Source: Megasphaera hominis (GTDB lineage: Bacteria; Bacillota; Negativicutes; Veillonellales; Megasphaeraceae). Taken from it: a stretch of DNA of 64,000 nucleotides. The notes under the pieces are model-generated. The model saw only the letters and a program-made list of their open reading frames with translations, did no database searches and was not told the DNA's origin. Every line of letters starts with the position of its first letter. Position 1 is the first letter of the stretch. The position numbers and the translations under genes were made by a program. The stretch spans positions 1-64,000 of the forward strand of contig NZ_JACOGK010000006.1 in assembly GCF_014269395.1 (NCBI RefSeq), written 5' to 3'. Of the stretch, positions 53,421 to 62,920 are shown piece by piece.

Positions 53421-55454
53421 TTAGTTATTCAGCAGGCGTTCGAAGGACGCACCAAAGCGACGGCTCAGGGCTGCCAGTACGTGCGTCTCATCGACACCTG
53501 CCTGCAGGACCTGGCGGGCCTCATCACGGGCAGCGGCCAAGAGGGATACATCACGGATAATGTCGGCCGCCTTCAAGTCGGGCAGTCCATGCTGCAAATA
53601 GCCAAAGAGCTGGCCCGAGCCGCGTAAGAGCAAATCCTTTTCTGCCAGGGCAAAGCCATCGTGAATGGTTTCCATATAATGCAGGCGCTGCCGCGTTTCC
53701 TCACTGCCCTGATGGGCCAGGAGGATGCAATAGGCCTGTAAGTCCCCACGGCCTACGCGGCCACGCAGCTGATGCAGCTGGGCCAGGCCAAAGCGTTCGG
53801 CCCCGTCGATGAGGATGAGCGTTGCATTCGGCACATTGACGCCGACTTCAATGACGCTCGTTGCTACGAGGAGCTGAATGGCACCTGAAGAAAACTGCTC
53901 CATGATGGCATCCTTTTCTTTCCCCGGCATACGGCCATGGACAAGGCCGCAGGAAAACTCCGGAAAAACGGCTGTCCGCAGCGTGTCATACAGGGCTGTT
54001 GCCGCCTGTAAATCGACATTCTCCGATTCTTCAACGAGGGGACAGACGACATAGCACTGCTGGCCCTGGGCCATGTTTTTGCGCATGAACGCATAAATGC
54101 GCTGGCGCATGGACTCGCCGACAGCATAGGTTTTGACGACCTTACGTCCTGGCGGCAACTCACGGATGGACGATACATCGAGATCGCCATAGAGGGAAAG
54201 GGCCAGTGTACGGGGAATGGGCGTAGCCGTCATGAACAGGACATGCGGTGACCGTCCCTTATCCTGCAAGGCTGCCCGCTGGCGCACACCAAAGCGGTGC
54301 TGTTCATCGGTGACGACCAGGCCGAGATCGGCAAAGAGAACGTCCGCCTGGATGAGTGCGTGCGTACCGATGAGAATCTGGATCGTACCGGCATCAAGCT
54401 CTGCCAGGAGGGTTTTACGTTCCTTTTCGCCCGTCCGGCCCGTAAGCAGGGCAATGCGCACGGGCAAATCGTGAAAGAGGCGGCAAAACTCTTCATAATG
54501 CTGGACGGCCAGGATTTCCGTCGGTGCCATAAGGGCACCCTGGTAGCCGTTTTCTACGATCTTTGCCAGGGCCAGGGCGGCTACAACCGTTTTCCCGGAG
54601 CCTACGTCGCCTTGGATGAGGCGCTGCATAGGCACTTCCCCTTCCATGTCGTTCTGTATGTCCAAAAAGGCTGCCGTCTGGCCTCGCGTGAGCTGAAAGG
54701 GCAGCTGGGCAAAGAGCTGGCGCAAGAGGCTGCCATTGGGACCGCACTTAATCCCCTGGCGGCCGCCTTCCTTGCGCCGCCGCAAGAGGAGCCCCATTTG
54801 CATATCAAATAATTCTTCATAGGCCAGCTGCTGCCGGGCCTTTTCCTGTTCTTCCCGCGTCACCGGAAAATGCATTTGCTCGTACACAGCCAGCCGGGGC
54901 TGAACAGAGTGGCGCGTCGCTACACAGGGTGCCGGCAGCAGTTCCGGTTCCTGCCGGGCTAAGGCAAGGGCAGCCCGGACAGCCCGGCGCAGATCATTTT
55001 GCTTAAGGCCATCGGTCAGGCCATACACGGGCATAAACCCATTTCCATGGGGTCTGCCTTCTTCTACATCTGGCGTATTCATTTGCCGCCGGCCGTAAGC
55101 CCATTCAATTTTGCCAAAGGCAGTTACCGTCATACCCGTATGAAACTGTTTCTTTTTAAAGGGCTGATTAAACCAGGTCATTTCTACAGAGCCCGTTTCA
55201 TCGCGCAGGACGACCTTTAAAATCGTCATGCCCCGCCGCGGCCGTAATTCCTGTATCGTGCCGACAGTCCCACAGACCAGGACCGGGAGGCCGGCTTCCC
55301 CGTCGGCCTCCCCCAGGGAGACGACGTGACTGCGGTCTTCATATTCCCGCGGAAAATATTGGAGCAAATCCGAAATTGTCTCTATGCCCAGACGGGCAAA
55401 AAGCCTGGCCCGTTGTTTACCAATGCCGGGCAGACGCTGCATTGAATTTTCCAT
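53421..55454 (-). CDS. recG: ATP-dependent DNA helicase RecG
   Basis: A superfamily 2 helicase that remodels stalled forks and recombination junctions. The 677-residue product has the N-terminal wedge/OB domain, Walker A GDVGSGKT, Walker B TDEQHRFGV, motif III MTATPIPRTLAL and motif VI QLHQLRGRVGRG, and it ends with the RecG-specific C-terminal stretch. AAGGAGAAG precedes the ATG. Divergent from rpmB. Confidence 0.96.
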   Translation of the reverse strand: MENSMQRLPGIGKQRARLFARLGIETISDLLQYFPREYEDRSHVVSLGEADGEAGLPVLVCGTVGTIQELRPRRGMTILKVVLRDETGSVEMTWFNQPFKKKQFHTGMTVTAFGKIEWAYGRRQMNTPDVEEGRPHGNGFMPVYGLTDGLKQNDLRRAVRAALALARQEPELLPAPCVATRHSVQPRLAVYEQMHFPVTREEQEKARQQLAYEELFDMQMGLLLRRRKEGGRQGIKCGPNGSLLRQLFAQLPFQLTRGQTAAFLDIQNDMEGEVPMQRLIQGDVGSGKTVVAALALAKIVENGYQGALMAPTEILAVQHYEEFCRLFHDLPVRIALLTGRTGEKERKTLLAELDAGTIQILIGTHALIQADVLFADLGLVVTDEQHRFGVRQRAALQDKGRSPHVLFMTATPIPRTLALSLYGDLDVSSIRELPPGRKVVKTYAVGESMRQRIYAFMRKNMAQGQQCYVVCPLVEESENVDLQAATALYDTLRTAVFPEFSCGLVHGRMPGKEKDAIMEQFSSGAIQLLVATSVIEVGVNVPNATLILIDGAERFGLAQLHQLRGRVGRGDLQAYCILLAHQGSEETRQRLHYMETIHDGFALAEKDLLLRGSGQLFGYLQHGLPDLKAADIIRDVSLLAAARDEARQVLQAGVDETHVLAALSRRFGASFERLLNN

Positions 55455-55522
55455 AAACTTCTCCTTGTCATATGATATTATTTATTGTATCATATCTAGT
55501 GAACTCTTTTTGTGATTAGTCC

Positions 55523-55551
55523 TTGATTTTATCTTTCTTTTATGATAGGAT
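55523..55551 (+). promoter_or_regulatory. Promoter of rpmB
   Basis: TTGATT (55523-55528) and TAGGAT (55546-55551), 17-bp spacer, with a TGA extension. Confidence 0.5.
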
Positions 55552-55590
55552 TTATATGTTGTACTGCGAAAGTACAAGGAGGTGTTACTC

Positions 55591-55782
55591 ATGGCAAATT
55601 TTTGCGAAATCTGCGGTAAAGGTACCGTAACGGGCATGAACGTCAGCCATTCCCACTTAAAGACCAAAAGAACTTGGAAGCCGAATATTCAGAGAGTACG
55701 CGCTATCGTTGACGGCGAAGTCAAACGCGTAAACGTCTGCACGCGCTGCCTCCGTTCCGGTAAAGTACAGCGTGATGTTTAA
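55591..55782 (+). CDS. rpmB: 50S ribosomal protein L28, zinc-binding form
   Basis: A 63-residue large-subunit ribosomal protein. Two CxxC pairs (C5/C8 and C50/C53) make this the zinc-containing form. AAGGAGG precedes the ATG at 55591. The start three codons upstream is unlikely because it would cover the ribosome binding site. Single-gene transcript. Confidence 0.97.
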   Translation: MANFCEICGKGTVTGMNVSHSHLKTKRTWKPNIQRVRAIVDGEVKRVNVCTRCLRSGKVQRDV

Positions 55783-55790
55783 TCCTGTAT

Positions 55791-55827
55791 AAAAAAAGGT
55801 GATTCTTTTTCGAATCATCTTTTTTTA
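55791..55827 (+). terminator. Terminator of rpmB
   Basis: A stem of AAAAAAAGGTGATTC with GAATCATCTTTTTTT, nine bases past the stop. Confidence 0.92.
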
Positions 55828-55841
55828 TATACCGTGCATGC

Positions 55842-55870
55842 ATAACCCCCTGCCAGGTGGCAGGGGGTTA
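55842..55870. terminator. Terminator-like hairpin before the flavoprotein stop
   Basis: A perfect 13-bp stem (ATAACCCCCTGCC) with a 3-4 base loop, five bases beyond the leftward flavoprotein stop. The T run is on the rightward side, so it may act as a second terminator for rpmB and as a 3' barrier for the leftward operon. Confidence 0.6.
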
Positions 55871-55874
55871 TTTT

Positions 55875-56975
55875 TTATGCATAGGCTACGCCACTGATGC
55901 GCCGTGCCAGCGCTGCAGCCCGTTTTTCTACGTGTGGGCAGCCGAGGATACTGCGCGGCTCGTTAGCCGTTTCCATAAGGGCAAAATGACCGGGCAGGAC
56001 AAAATTCTTATTGCAGTTCAAGGCCCCGATGATCTGTTCCGCCACAATATCTCCGCCGCTGTAGCCGGAGACGACGAGGGCAAAAATCCGCTTATGGGCA
56101 AAGGTATCCCAGTCCTTGCGGAACAAGGCCGTAAGGCGGTTAAAGAAGGCCATAATGTTAGCACTGACGGCATCGTTATAGTTCGGACAAATGAGTACCA
56201 GCGTGTCGCACTGCTTGATAGCCGGGTAAACCTGCTCGACAATGACGCCGCCGTAGAAGCAGTCCCCTTTTTCACCAAAATGCAGGCACGCTTCATAGCT
56301 GCAGCCGCGGCAATCGACGACGCTGCCATTGCGCAGGGAAATTTCCTGGACCGACATTTCCGGAGGCAGGTGCTGCCGTACGAGTTCCCACAAGAGGAGG
56401 GTATTACTCGTCCGGCGGCTGCTGGCATGCAGCGCCAGTACGCGCTGGCCCATGCCCTCCCAGCGCGGCACAAAGGCCGTCACTTTTTTTACGAGGCGGC
56501 GGGCACTTTCCTTATAGGCCTGCAGATTATCTATGCCCTGCAGTTTCGCCTGCACGTTGAAATTATAGAGAGAGCCTGTCCCTTCTACGAGTGGTTTGCC
56601 CGGGAACGCACAGCCGGCCCGGTTGGCCATAAAGATCAGTTCACGGCCTATTTTTTTGGTAAACAGTTCCTCTGAGCCGTCGACCAGAACAGCGCCGGTC
56701 CAGCCTTCCAGACAATGGCTGTGACACGATAAATGATACAGCAGGCGGGCATAGGAGAGATTCATGCCGCCACGGGCCAGATTGACAGCAAAGAGCAGCT
56801 GCCGGTCTTTTCCGTCCGGCGCAGTACGCAAGGCGGTATCGGGACACAGGGCTATAAATTCTTCCAAATGGCTGATCAGCTTGTAAGGAGTCCCTGCCAG
56901 GGCATATTCGAGAATCGTATCCAGGCGGGAAACACCATCCTTATCCTGCCAATCCAATTGTACCACGTAGAGCAT
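55875..56975 (-). CDS. NAD(P)H-dependent FMN oxidoreductase / iron-sulfur flavoprotein-like
   Basis: A 366-residue protein in two parts. Residues 1-170 include a flavodoxin-like half that I do not recognise as a named family. From about residue 175 there is an NADPH-dependent FMN reductase domain (VLALHASSRRTSNTLLLWELV) with a cysteine-rich loop DCRGCSYEACLHFGEKGDC, spaced Cx2Cx4Cx8C. Related iron-sulfur flavoproteins hold a 4Fe-4S cluster in a similar loop. The partner and substrate are unknown. Last gene of the PpsR-giant protein operon, 12 bases after the dehydrogenase-like gene. Confidence 0.75.
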   Translation of the reverse strand: MLYVVQLDWQDKDGVSRLDTILEYALAGTPYKLISHLEEFIALCPDTALRTAPDGKDRQLLFAVNLARGGMNLSYARLLYHLSCHSHCLEGWTGAVLVDGSEELFTKKIGRELIFMANRAGCAFPGKPLVEGTGSLYNFNVQAKLQGIDNLQAYKESARRLVKKVTAFVPRWEGMGQRVLALHASSRRTSNTLLLWELVRQHLPPEMSVQEISLRNGSVVDCRGCSYEACLHFGEKGDCFYGGVIVEQVYPAIKQCDTLVLICPNYNDAVSANIMAFFNRLTALFRKDWDTFAHKRIFALVVSGYSGGDIVAEQIIGALNCNKNFVLPGHFALMETANEPRSILGCPHVEKRAAALARRISGVAYA

Positions 56976-56987
56976 GCTATCCCTCCT

Positions 56988-57980
56988 TTATCGCAAGGCA
57001 CACAGATTCATATAGGCCGTCTGCAGCCGTTCGTACAGGGTCTGGCACAGGGGCAGGTCCTCGTACTCGATCCCTGCCGGGGTAAAGCGGTTTTTAACGC
57101 CGAAAAAGGCACCCTTAGCAGCATCACCCAAATAGACCGAGCCGTAATGCCAATGGCCACGCAGGCTGAGGAGAATCGAAAGAGCTGCGGACGAAAGGGC
57201 CGGTGCAATGTAGGGCTTATAGCCTAACTCGCGGACACGCATATTCGCCTGCACGACCTGTCCCGTCAGTTTCCTGGAAAGGGCGTCGTCATAGGCCGTG
57301 ACACTGTCGGCAATGACCAGATCGGCCCCATGGGGGCCAAAGGCCCGGCCGGCCGTTAGATAATGCGTAAAGCGGCCATCCTTTTCAGCATAGTAGCAGG
57401 CCCGGGCATTCATGACGCCTAAGCCATAGCCTTGGATTTGCCAGGGCTTCAGGCCCGACGCGTCGAGAAAGGCTGCACACAAGGGATCTACAGGATCCGA
57501 TACGATACATACAAATCCTCTATAGGCTGCCGCCTTGGCTAAGGCCGCAAAATGGCGGATAAGACCGCGGTTCGCAGCGAGCTGGGCCATGCGCACGTCC
57601 CCTTGTGCCTCTAAAGGCGGCACGCCCTTAGAGGCACAAAAAACGAAGACGTCACAGTCAAAAAGGCGGTCCTCCTGTACGATATCCACCGGTGGCAAGA
57701 GCGGTTCTGTCCCCTGACCGGCAAAGGGATAGCGGATCTGATTGATTTCCATTTCCAGCCGGCTGAGGTTCTTTTCGTTCAGGTCACAAATACCTATAGA
57801 TTCAATATCGGCTGCACCTAAGAGCCGCAGGCCAATGAGCAGCGTCGTACCTACGTCGCCCAAGGCCAGGATATGAAGGCGCTGCTTCTTCTGCGCCGTA
57901 AATGGGCAGCCCGTGAGAGGCAGCGGCGCTGTAATGCCGGCCTCACGCGGCAATTCATGGACGTACCGTTTATTTTCCAT
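56988..57980 (-). CDS. Lactate/malate dehydrogenase-like protein
   Basis: A 330-residue protein with the LDH/MDH fold but divergent. The nucleotide-binding turn reads ALGDVGTTLLIGL, and the acidic residue that fixes NAD ribose is in ICDLNEK. VSDPVDPL replaces the usual VTNPVD, GYGLGVMNARACYYA stands where LDH has the GTxLDSxR strand, and the catalytic-His segment reads GPHGAD. The core therefore appears functional with an unusual substrate pocket. Start at 57980 after AAGGGGGAACC. It overlaps the end of the 1629-residue gene by 11 bp, so they are translated together. Confidence 0.72.
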   Translation of the reverse strand: MENKRYVHELPREAGITAPLPLTGCPFTAQKKQRLHILALGDVGTTLLIGLRLLGAADIESIGICDLNEKNLSRLEMEINQIRYPFAGQGTEPLLPPVDIVQEDRLFDCDVFVFCASKGVPPLEAQGDVRMAQLAANRGLIRHFAALAKAAAYRGFVCIVSDPVDPLCAAFLDASGLKPWQIQGYGLGVMNARACYYAEKDGRFTHYLTAGRAFGPHGADLVIADSVTAYDDALSRKLTGQVVQANMRVRELGYKPYIAPALSSAALSILLSLRGHWHYGSVYLGDAAKGAFFGVKNRFTPAGIEYEDLPLCQTLYERLQTAYMNLCALR

Positions 57981-60900
57981 CGTCTGGTTCCCCCTTTTCA
58001 TCGCTCTTCCAGTGTTCTCCCCAGCGCAGGCGTACGAGCCGTTCGATATCATTTTCAATGAAGCGGGTCAGGTCCATATTTTCATCAAACTTGACGCCTA
58101 CATCGATATCCGGATAGCGCGGATACGTAACGACTTCACCCAAGCGTTTTAAGGTCAGCCTCTTTTCGTACGTTTCCTGATAGACATCCTGCAGGGTTTT
58201 TAAAATCATATGTGCATTTTTCAGGCACGTCAGGGAATAGTAGAAATCCGCTTCCGCATCACCATGCTTAATGAACGCAGGTTTTACGTACGGCAGGATC
58301 AGATTGATCGACGGATTGCGGTCGTAGCCGCTGTAATTATCGGCATTATCTATACTGTCGCCGCCAATAAAGGGGTAGCAGTCCCGTTCATTCATCCAGA
58401 CTTCCAGTGTCGGCAGGAAATAGGCGCATTCGGCTTTAATATGTTTTTCTGCCATCATATCCATGGCCTGGCCTGTCATGACCCCTACGAGGGCTTCTTT
58501 GATTTCTACCTGATTCTTCATTAAATACGGCGTCAGCATACGCATGCGATGGCCCTTGTGCAAGAGGTCATCGATGAGGATAACCGGGCGGTTAAAGGAC
58601 TTAATCGTCTTGACCTGGTTTTCTACAGAAGAATAGTGATGCGTTTCGGCAATGGTAAAGCCTTTGACGGAGCGGTTAAAATATTTTTCTATGTGCAGGG
58701 CCTTGGTTACTGTATTCGGCACGAGGACATCGCTCAAGGCCTTACCAAAGGGCACGGACATATAGGGACCGCGCCGCTTTTTCTTATCTTCAATGATGGA
58801 GACGCCGTTGATATGGGCCACTTTATTGATGATTTTATGGTGTACTGCACTCGTATTAAAGGACAGGAGCAATTTGCCCGGATAAATATGGCGCATGGTC
58901 CGCAGCAAATTAGAATGGGCCTGATCGAGCACCTTCAGTACACGGGGATTCTTATTGAAGGGGTTCTTAATGATCGTTTCTACATCCCGGAAGATGACGA
59001 TAGGCGACTTCATGTTGACGGCGTAGAGAGGCTGCATGGAGCCTGGCGGTTCGATGTTGACAAACCCCTGTTTTGCCAGTGCGTCCAGGACAGTCCGGTT
59101 ATAGCCAGCCTCATCGACAGGATGATAGACCGCATAGGCATAGTCCCGGGCAATGAGTTCCGTCAGGATTTCTGTAATCAGTATCTGGCCGGCATTAGAA
59201 ATATCGGCATCATCAGCAATGTACATGAAGCCAATGCAGGCAATGTTGCCGTCGGCCGATTGGCGGATGTGGGCTGCTGTCTGCATGTCGCCGAATTCAT
59301 TCAATAAATCTTTATTGCGTACACCGTGGACTGCCGCATAGGCAATCATCCGCTTTTCTGTACCGGCATTATCGATATAGAGCGTCCAGACCCGTTCCTT
59401 GTCCAGGTTGCGGTCCCGTTCGATGTAGCGGTCGATAACGTCGATATCGTAGCCCATTTGAGTCAGACGGCCATAAACAGGCCAAAGACTTTCTGCACCC
59501 CGCGGCCGGAATGCGCCGATACCGATTTCCCTGGCTTCCAGAACATGCTTATAGGCCGGTTCACGCAGGTACAGGTTGTTGTCGTAAATAAAGCTCTGCG
59601 CTACGGCGTCGATGAGGTTAGAAATATCCCGGTTCAGGTCAATATTTTCACGGATCCGCGTCGAGCTGATATCTTCATAGAATTTGTCCAGCAAAAGCGG
59701 CACGACCTTCGCCGTAATGGGATAGCCGCCATGCGGGCCGCCATCTTCGTTCTCCCTGGTTTCCCGGGCAAAGGCAATATGGTTCACCGTATGGATCGAA
59801 TCTGCCGTCGGTGTCGCCTTATAGGCCGAGGCGTTTTCAATAACGTCCGTACCGACAGCAATGTACAATTCCTTGCCGGAAAAGATTTCCTTTAAGCGGT
59901 GAATATCTGCCTCATTGGCAATATTGACAGATACGTCGTCCGGGAAGGGATAAATATCCTCTTCATCCGCAACGGACATGTTCATAATCTTGCGGCGCAT
60001 GAGCCGGGGCTGCGTATGCTTGGACCAGGAAAACTCATCGAGTGCCAGGTACACTTCAAAGCCCAGATCGCGGATCTTGCAGGCTACCGCCTTATGGCCC
60101 AGGCTGAAGGGGTCAAAGGTGCCCGGATAGAAGCAGGCCTTTCGATGAAGTGGCAGGTCGAAAGCGCCCTGATGCAGGAATTCATGCATGCCGATATAGC
60201 GGTAAATATGGTTCAAAACAGCGGCATTACTGTAGAAGTCCAGCGTCCGTTCCGTATTTTCACAGAGGGTAATGAGCAATTTTTTATAGGAATGGGCAAA
60301 GAGGAAATCCGTCTGCTCTATAGGCATGTACGGGCTGTGATAAATGAAACGGCCTATATCGCGGAAGGCATCACGGCTCAGTTCCTTATCATAATGGGCA
60401 TAGGCCTTGATCATGATATACAGAAGCTGCCGCTGGCGTTCCTTATTTTTACCTTCGTTATTGGGAAAGTCCCGTTCAAATTCATGGAAATGTTCCAGGA
60501 CGACGCCCACAGTATTGACCATGGACGAAGCCATCTGCGTATTTGCCGTCAGGATTTGCGTACGGATTGTCGTTGCAAATTCATCAAAGACCTGAGGCGG
60601 CAGTTTCAGGATCATCTGGCCTAAGAACTGCGGTACGTATTTTGAAATCTGCAGGTCTCCGATTTCAAGGCCATTAAACAATTCGACGGCCATTTCATTG
60701 CGCTGGGCATAGGTCATGTGGCTAGCAACTTCCAAGAGTCCCTGGCCGGCCACCTGGCGGACAAAAAACGATTCACTTACCTTCAAAAGGTTATTCAAAT
60801 GCATGCCCAAATGCATGACGCTGCCACTATCGCGGCTTTCATCCATATAATGCAGGACGAGCTCGATATTGGCAACCTTGACGACCCAATGGACGCCGGT

Positions 60901-62859
60901 CTTCAAGTCATCCAGGAAGAGCGCTCCTTCTTGTTCGTAAAAGGCTTCTTTTTCTGCAGGCAGTCCCTTGGCTTCTAAGAGGTCGCGCCAAAAATCATCA
61001 TCCGTATAGCCGGCTACGACGTGCCGGGACGAGTAAATAGAAGCAATGCGCACGTTGAAATCCGCATCCTTACGGGCTGCCAAAATAAAGGAATTGGCCA
61101 TATTGCCAAACGGCGCATCAAAGCATTCGGGTTTAATATCGTTCAACGTTTTTAAGAGGATAATCCGCAATTCCGACGTATAATCATCCTGTTCGTAATA
61201 CTCCCGCAAAATCTGCATATACGCCGGCCGATCCTGGACACGGCAATTTTCCAGCAAGGAGCAGACAAAGGGACTCAGGCAATAGCTGATCCACAGACGG
61301 TGCTGCATGGTAAAGCGCAAGCCCGGTTTAATAGTCTGGGACAGGTACTGCCGGAACAAGGTCAGGTTCGTAATCTTTTTGTGAGGCAGGGTTACGCCTT
61401 CCGGTAATTCCTTACTGGAATGAATATTGAAATTAGCTATAATACTTCCCATGAGTTCGGCCGCTTCCATGCGGATATCCCCTTCACGGTGCGACAAGAG
61501 CTCATACAAATACTTGAGGGTCATCAATTTCTGATGTTCCGTCATGTACATGGAATATTCCCGGAAAATGCCGATGTACGTACGCACATTTTTCCAATTC
61601 CGTTCACTTCGGGCAGCTTCGATGAGATTGCCAAAATCACTTTCATTGCGGAAAAGGCTCATAAGGCGAAGGTTATGGTCAATGGCGGCAAATTTGAGCT
61701 GATCGACAATATCTTTTCCTTCCATGAGTACCCGTTCCCGTTGCCGCCGCTGCGGCGGAAACAAAGGAGCCTGGGCAAAGTCATCAGGCAAATCCGTCAT
61801 GACGCCCTGTTCCCGCATAAAGGCTTCAAAATCTGCCAGCTTAGCATATACCTTCTGATAGCGTTGCTTTTTCTTTTCATCTACGTTATCGAGCTTGCTC
61901 AAAATGACATTGAACGCTTCTTCCAAGGTATAGAAATGGACGATTTCTTTCCCCGTACGGGCATCACGGCTGCTCTTGACGCGAAAGTCTGCGTAAATAA
62001 GCAGCAACGATTCAGCCGACAAATTTTCCAGTTCCAAATCCCAGACCGAATGGTTGGCTGCAATATGGCCGATAATGGAAAGGCCGGTCCGGTCACAGCA
62101 AAGGCTGGTATAAAAATAATGAAGATACGGCACGCGCCGGGCTTCCTTTTTCCGGCAGCCGTATTTTCCTATATCGTGGCACACAGCCGCCCCGGAAATA
62201 AGGCCCAAATCGATAGGGACCTCGCACTGGCTAAGCTGTCTGGCCATATACATCGCCACATAATGGACGCCGCCTATATGTCCTAGCGTATTATATGGCG
62301 TAATATCAATACCCAGGCGCATGAATTCATAAACATAAAAGTCCATGATCAGTTTTTTCATGCGCAAGTATTCTGACGTATACGTGTTAGCCCGTATTTC
62401 ATCACTGCTGAGAAGCTGAATATCTTTCGTCGGATCGAAGGGTAGACGGTACCGTTCATAACGGTATAAGCCACGTAATACCTGCAGAATAAACAGGCGG
62501 CCAGCTCGGTACTGCGGCGCATCCGTCAGGGCCGGAAGCATCATGGGGTCATCCCAGGAATCCTTATTTTCCGGAAAGATCCGCACGAGGATAGAATTAT
62601 AGCAGTACAGCAGCCAGCCGCCATCAGGACTGTCCTTGAGCAGGGAAAACCGCCCTTGCAGCTCTTTGAGTACCTGTGGCGCATAAAAACGGCCATCGGC
62701 ACCGGCAACGGAGGCCAGTGTTTCTGCGAGGGGCCGCAGTACAGACTCGCTGCAAAGCGTTTGCAACAGCGTTTCATCAAAGACCGGACGCCGTCGGAAG
62801 CTTTCTTCATTCAAGGCATGCCGAAGTGCTTGATATATGGTAATACCGTCACTCTTCAT
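57970..62859 (-). CDS. Giant multidomain protein: HD + helical repeats + NMNAT-like + GNAT-like + phosphoribosyltransferase-like
   Basis: 1629 residues, with no signal or membrane segment. I recognise parts, not the whole. An HD phosphohydrolase-type domain lies at about 190-295 (H199, H228-D229 in VCHDIGK, H265/H270, D291). A long alpha-helical, HEAT-like region spans about 400-880. A nucleotidyltransferase domain at about 905-1095 has YPGTFDPFSLGH (912-922) and ISSTRIREN (1064-1072), the two NMN/nicotinate-mononucleotide adenylyltransferase motifs. A GNAT-like region follows at about 1105-1285. A phosphoribosyltransferase-like region at about 1325-1490 has VILIDDLLHKGHRM (1426-1439) as its PRPP-type loop. 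GGAGGG precedes the ATG. Between ppsR and an LDH-like gene. Function unknown. Confidence 0.85.
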   Translation of the reverse strand: MKSDGITIYQALRHALNEESFRRRPVFDETLLQTLCSESVLRPLAETLASVAGADGRFYAPQVLKELQGRFSLLKDSPDGGWLLYCYNSILVRIFPENKDSWDDPMMLPALTDAPQYRAGRLFILQVLRGLYRYERYRLPFDPTKDIQLLSSDEIRANTYTSEYLRMKKLIMDFYVYEFMRLGIDITPYNTLGHIGGVHYVAMYMARQLSQCEVPIDLGLISGAAVCHDIGKYGCRKKEARRVPYLHYFYTSLCCDRTGLSIIGHIAANHSVWDLELENLSAESLLLIYADFRVKSSRDARTGKEIVHFYTLEEAFNVILSKLDNVDEKKKQRYQKVYAKLADFEAFMREQGVMTDLPDDFAQAPLFPPQRRQRERVLMEGKDIVDQLKFAAIDHNLRLMSLFRNESDFGNLIEAARSERNWKNVRTYIGIFREYSMYMTEHQKLMTLKYLYELLSHREGDIRMEAAELMGSIIANFNIHSSKELPEGVTLPHKKITNLTLFRQYLSQTIKPGLRFTMQHRLWISYCLSPFVCSLLENCRVQDRPAYMQILREYYEQDDYTSELRIILLKTLNDIKPECFDAPFGNMANSFILAARKDADFNVRIASIYSSRHVVAGYTDDDFWRDLLEAKGLPAEKEAFYEQEGALFLDDLKTGVHWVVKVANIELVLHYMDESRDSGSVMHLGMHLNNLLKVSESFFVRQVAGQGLLEVASHMTYAQRNEMAVELFNGLEIGDLQISKYVPQFLGQMILKLPPQVFDEFATTIRTQILTANTQMASSMVNTVGVVLEHFHEFERDFPNNEGKNKERQRQLLYIMIKAYAHYDKELSRDAFRDIGRFIYHSPYMPIEQTDFLFAHSYKKLLITLCENTERTLDFYSNAAVLNHIYRYIGMHEFLHQGAFDLPLHRKACFYPGTFDPFSLGHKAVACKIRDLGFEVYLALDEFSWSKHTQPRLMRRKIMNMSVADEEDIYPFPDDVSVNIANEADIHRLKEIFSGKELYIAVGTDVIENASAYKATPTADSIHTVNHIAFARETRENEDGGPHGGYPITAKVVPLLLDKFYEDISSTRIRENIDLNRDISNLIDAVAQSFIYDNNLYLREPAYKHVLEAREIGIGAFRPRGAESLWPVYGRLTQMGYDIDVIDRYIERDRNLDKERVWTLYIDNAGTEKRMIAYAAVHGVRNKDLLNEFGDMQTAAHIRQSADGNIACIGFMYIADDADISNAGQILITEILTELIARDYAYAVYHPVDEAGYNRTVLDALAKQGFVNIEPPGSMQPLYAVNMKSPIVIFRDVETIIKNPFNKNPRVLKVLDQAHSNLLRTMRHIYPGKLLLSFNTSAVHHKIINKVAHINGVSIIEDKKKRRGPYMSVPFGKALSDVLVPNTVTKALHIEKYFNRSVKGFTIAETHHYSSVENQVKTIKSFNRPVILIDDLLHKGHRMRMLTPYLMKNQVEIKEALVGVMTGQAMDMMAEKHIKAECAYFLPTLEVWMNERDCYPFIGGDSIDNADNYSGYDRNPSINLILPYVKPAFIKHGDAEADFYYSLTCLKNAHMILKTLQDVYQETYEKRLTLKRLGEVVTYPRYPDIDVGVKFDENMDLTRFIENDIERLVRLRWGEHWKSDEKGEPDDGK

Positions 62860-62879
62860 AGTCTATCCCTCCAAAACAC

Positions 62880-62906
62880 AACAAGACGCCAGGACGGCGT
62901 CTTGTT
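62880..62906. terminator. Hairpin between ppsR and the giant gene
   Basis: A perfect 11-bp stem (ACAAGACGCC plus flank) with a 5-base loop and only a weak T-rich tail leftward. It sits 20 bases before the giant gene's ATG, so it may be a leaky terminator or an mRNA processing/stability element. Confidence 0.5.
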
Positions 62907-62920
62907 GTATTCATCATAAT

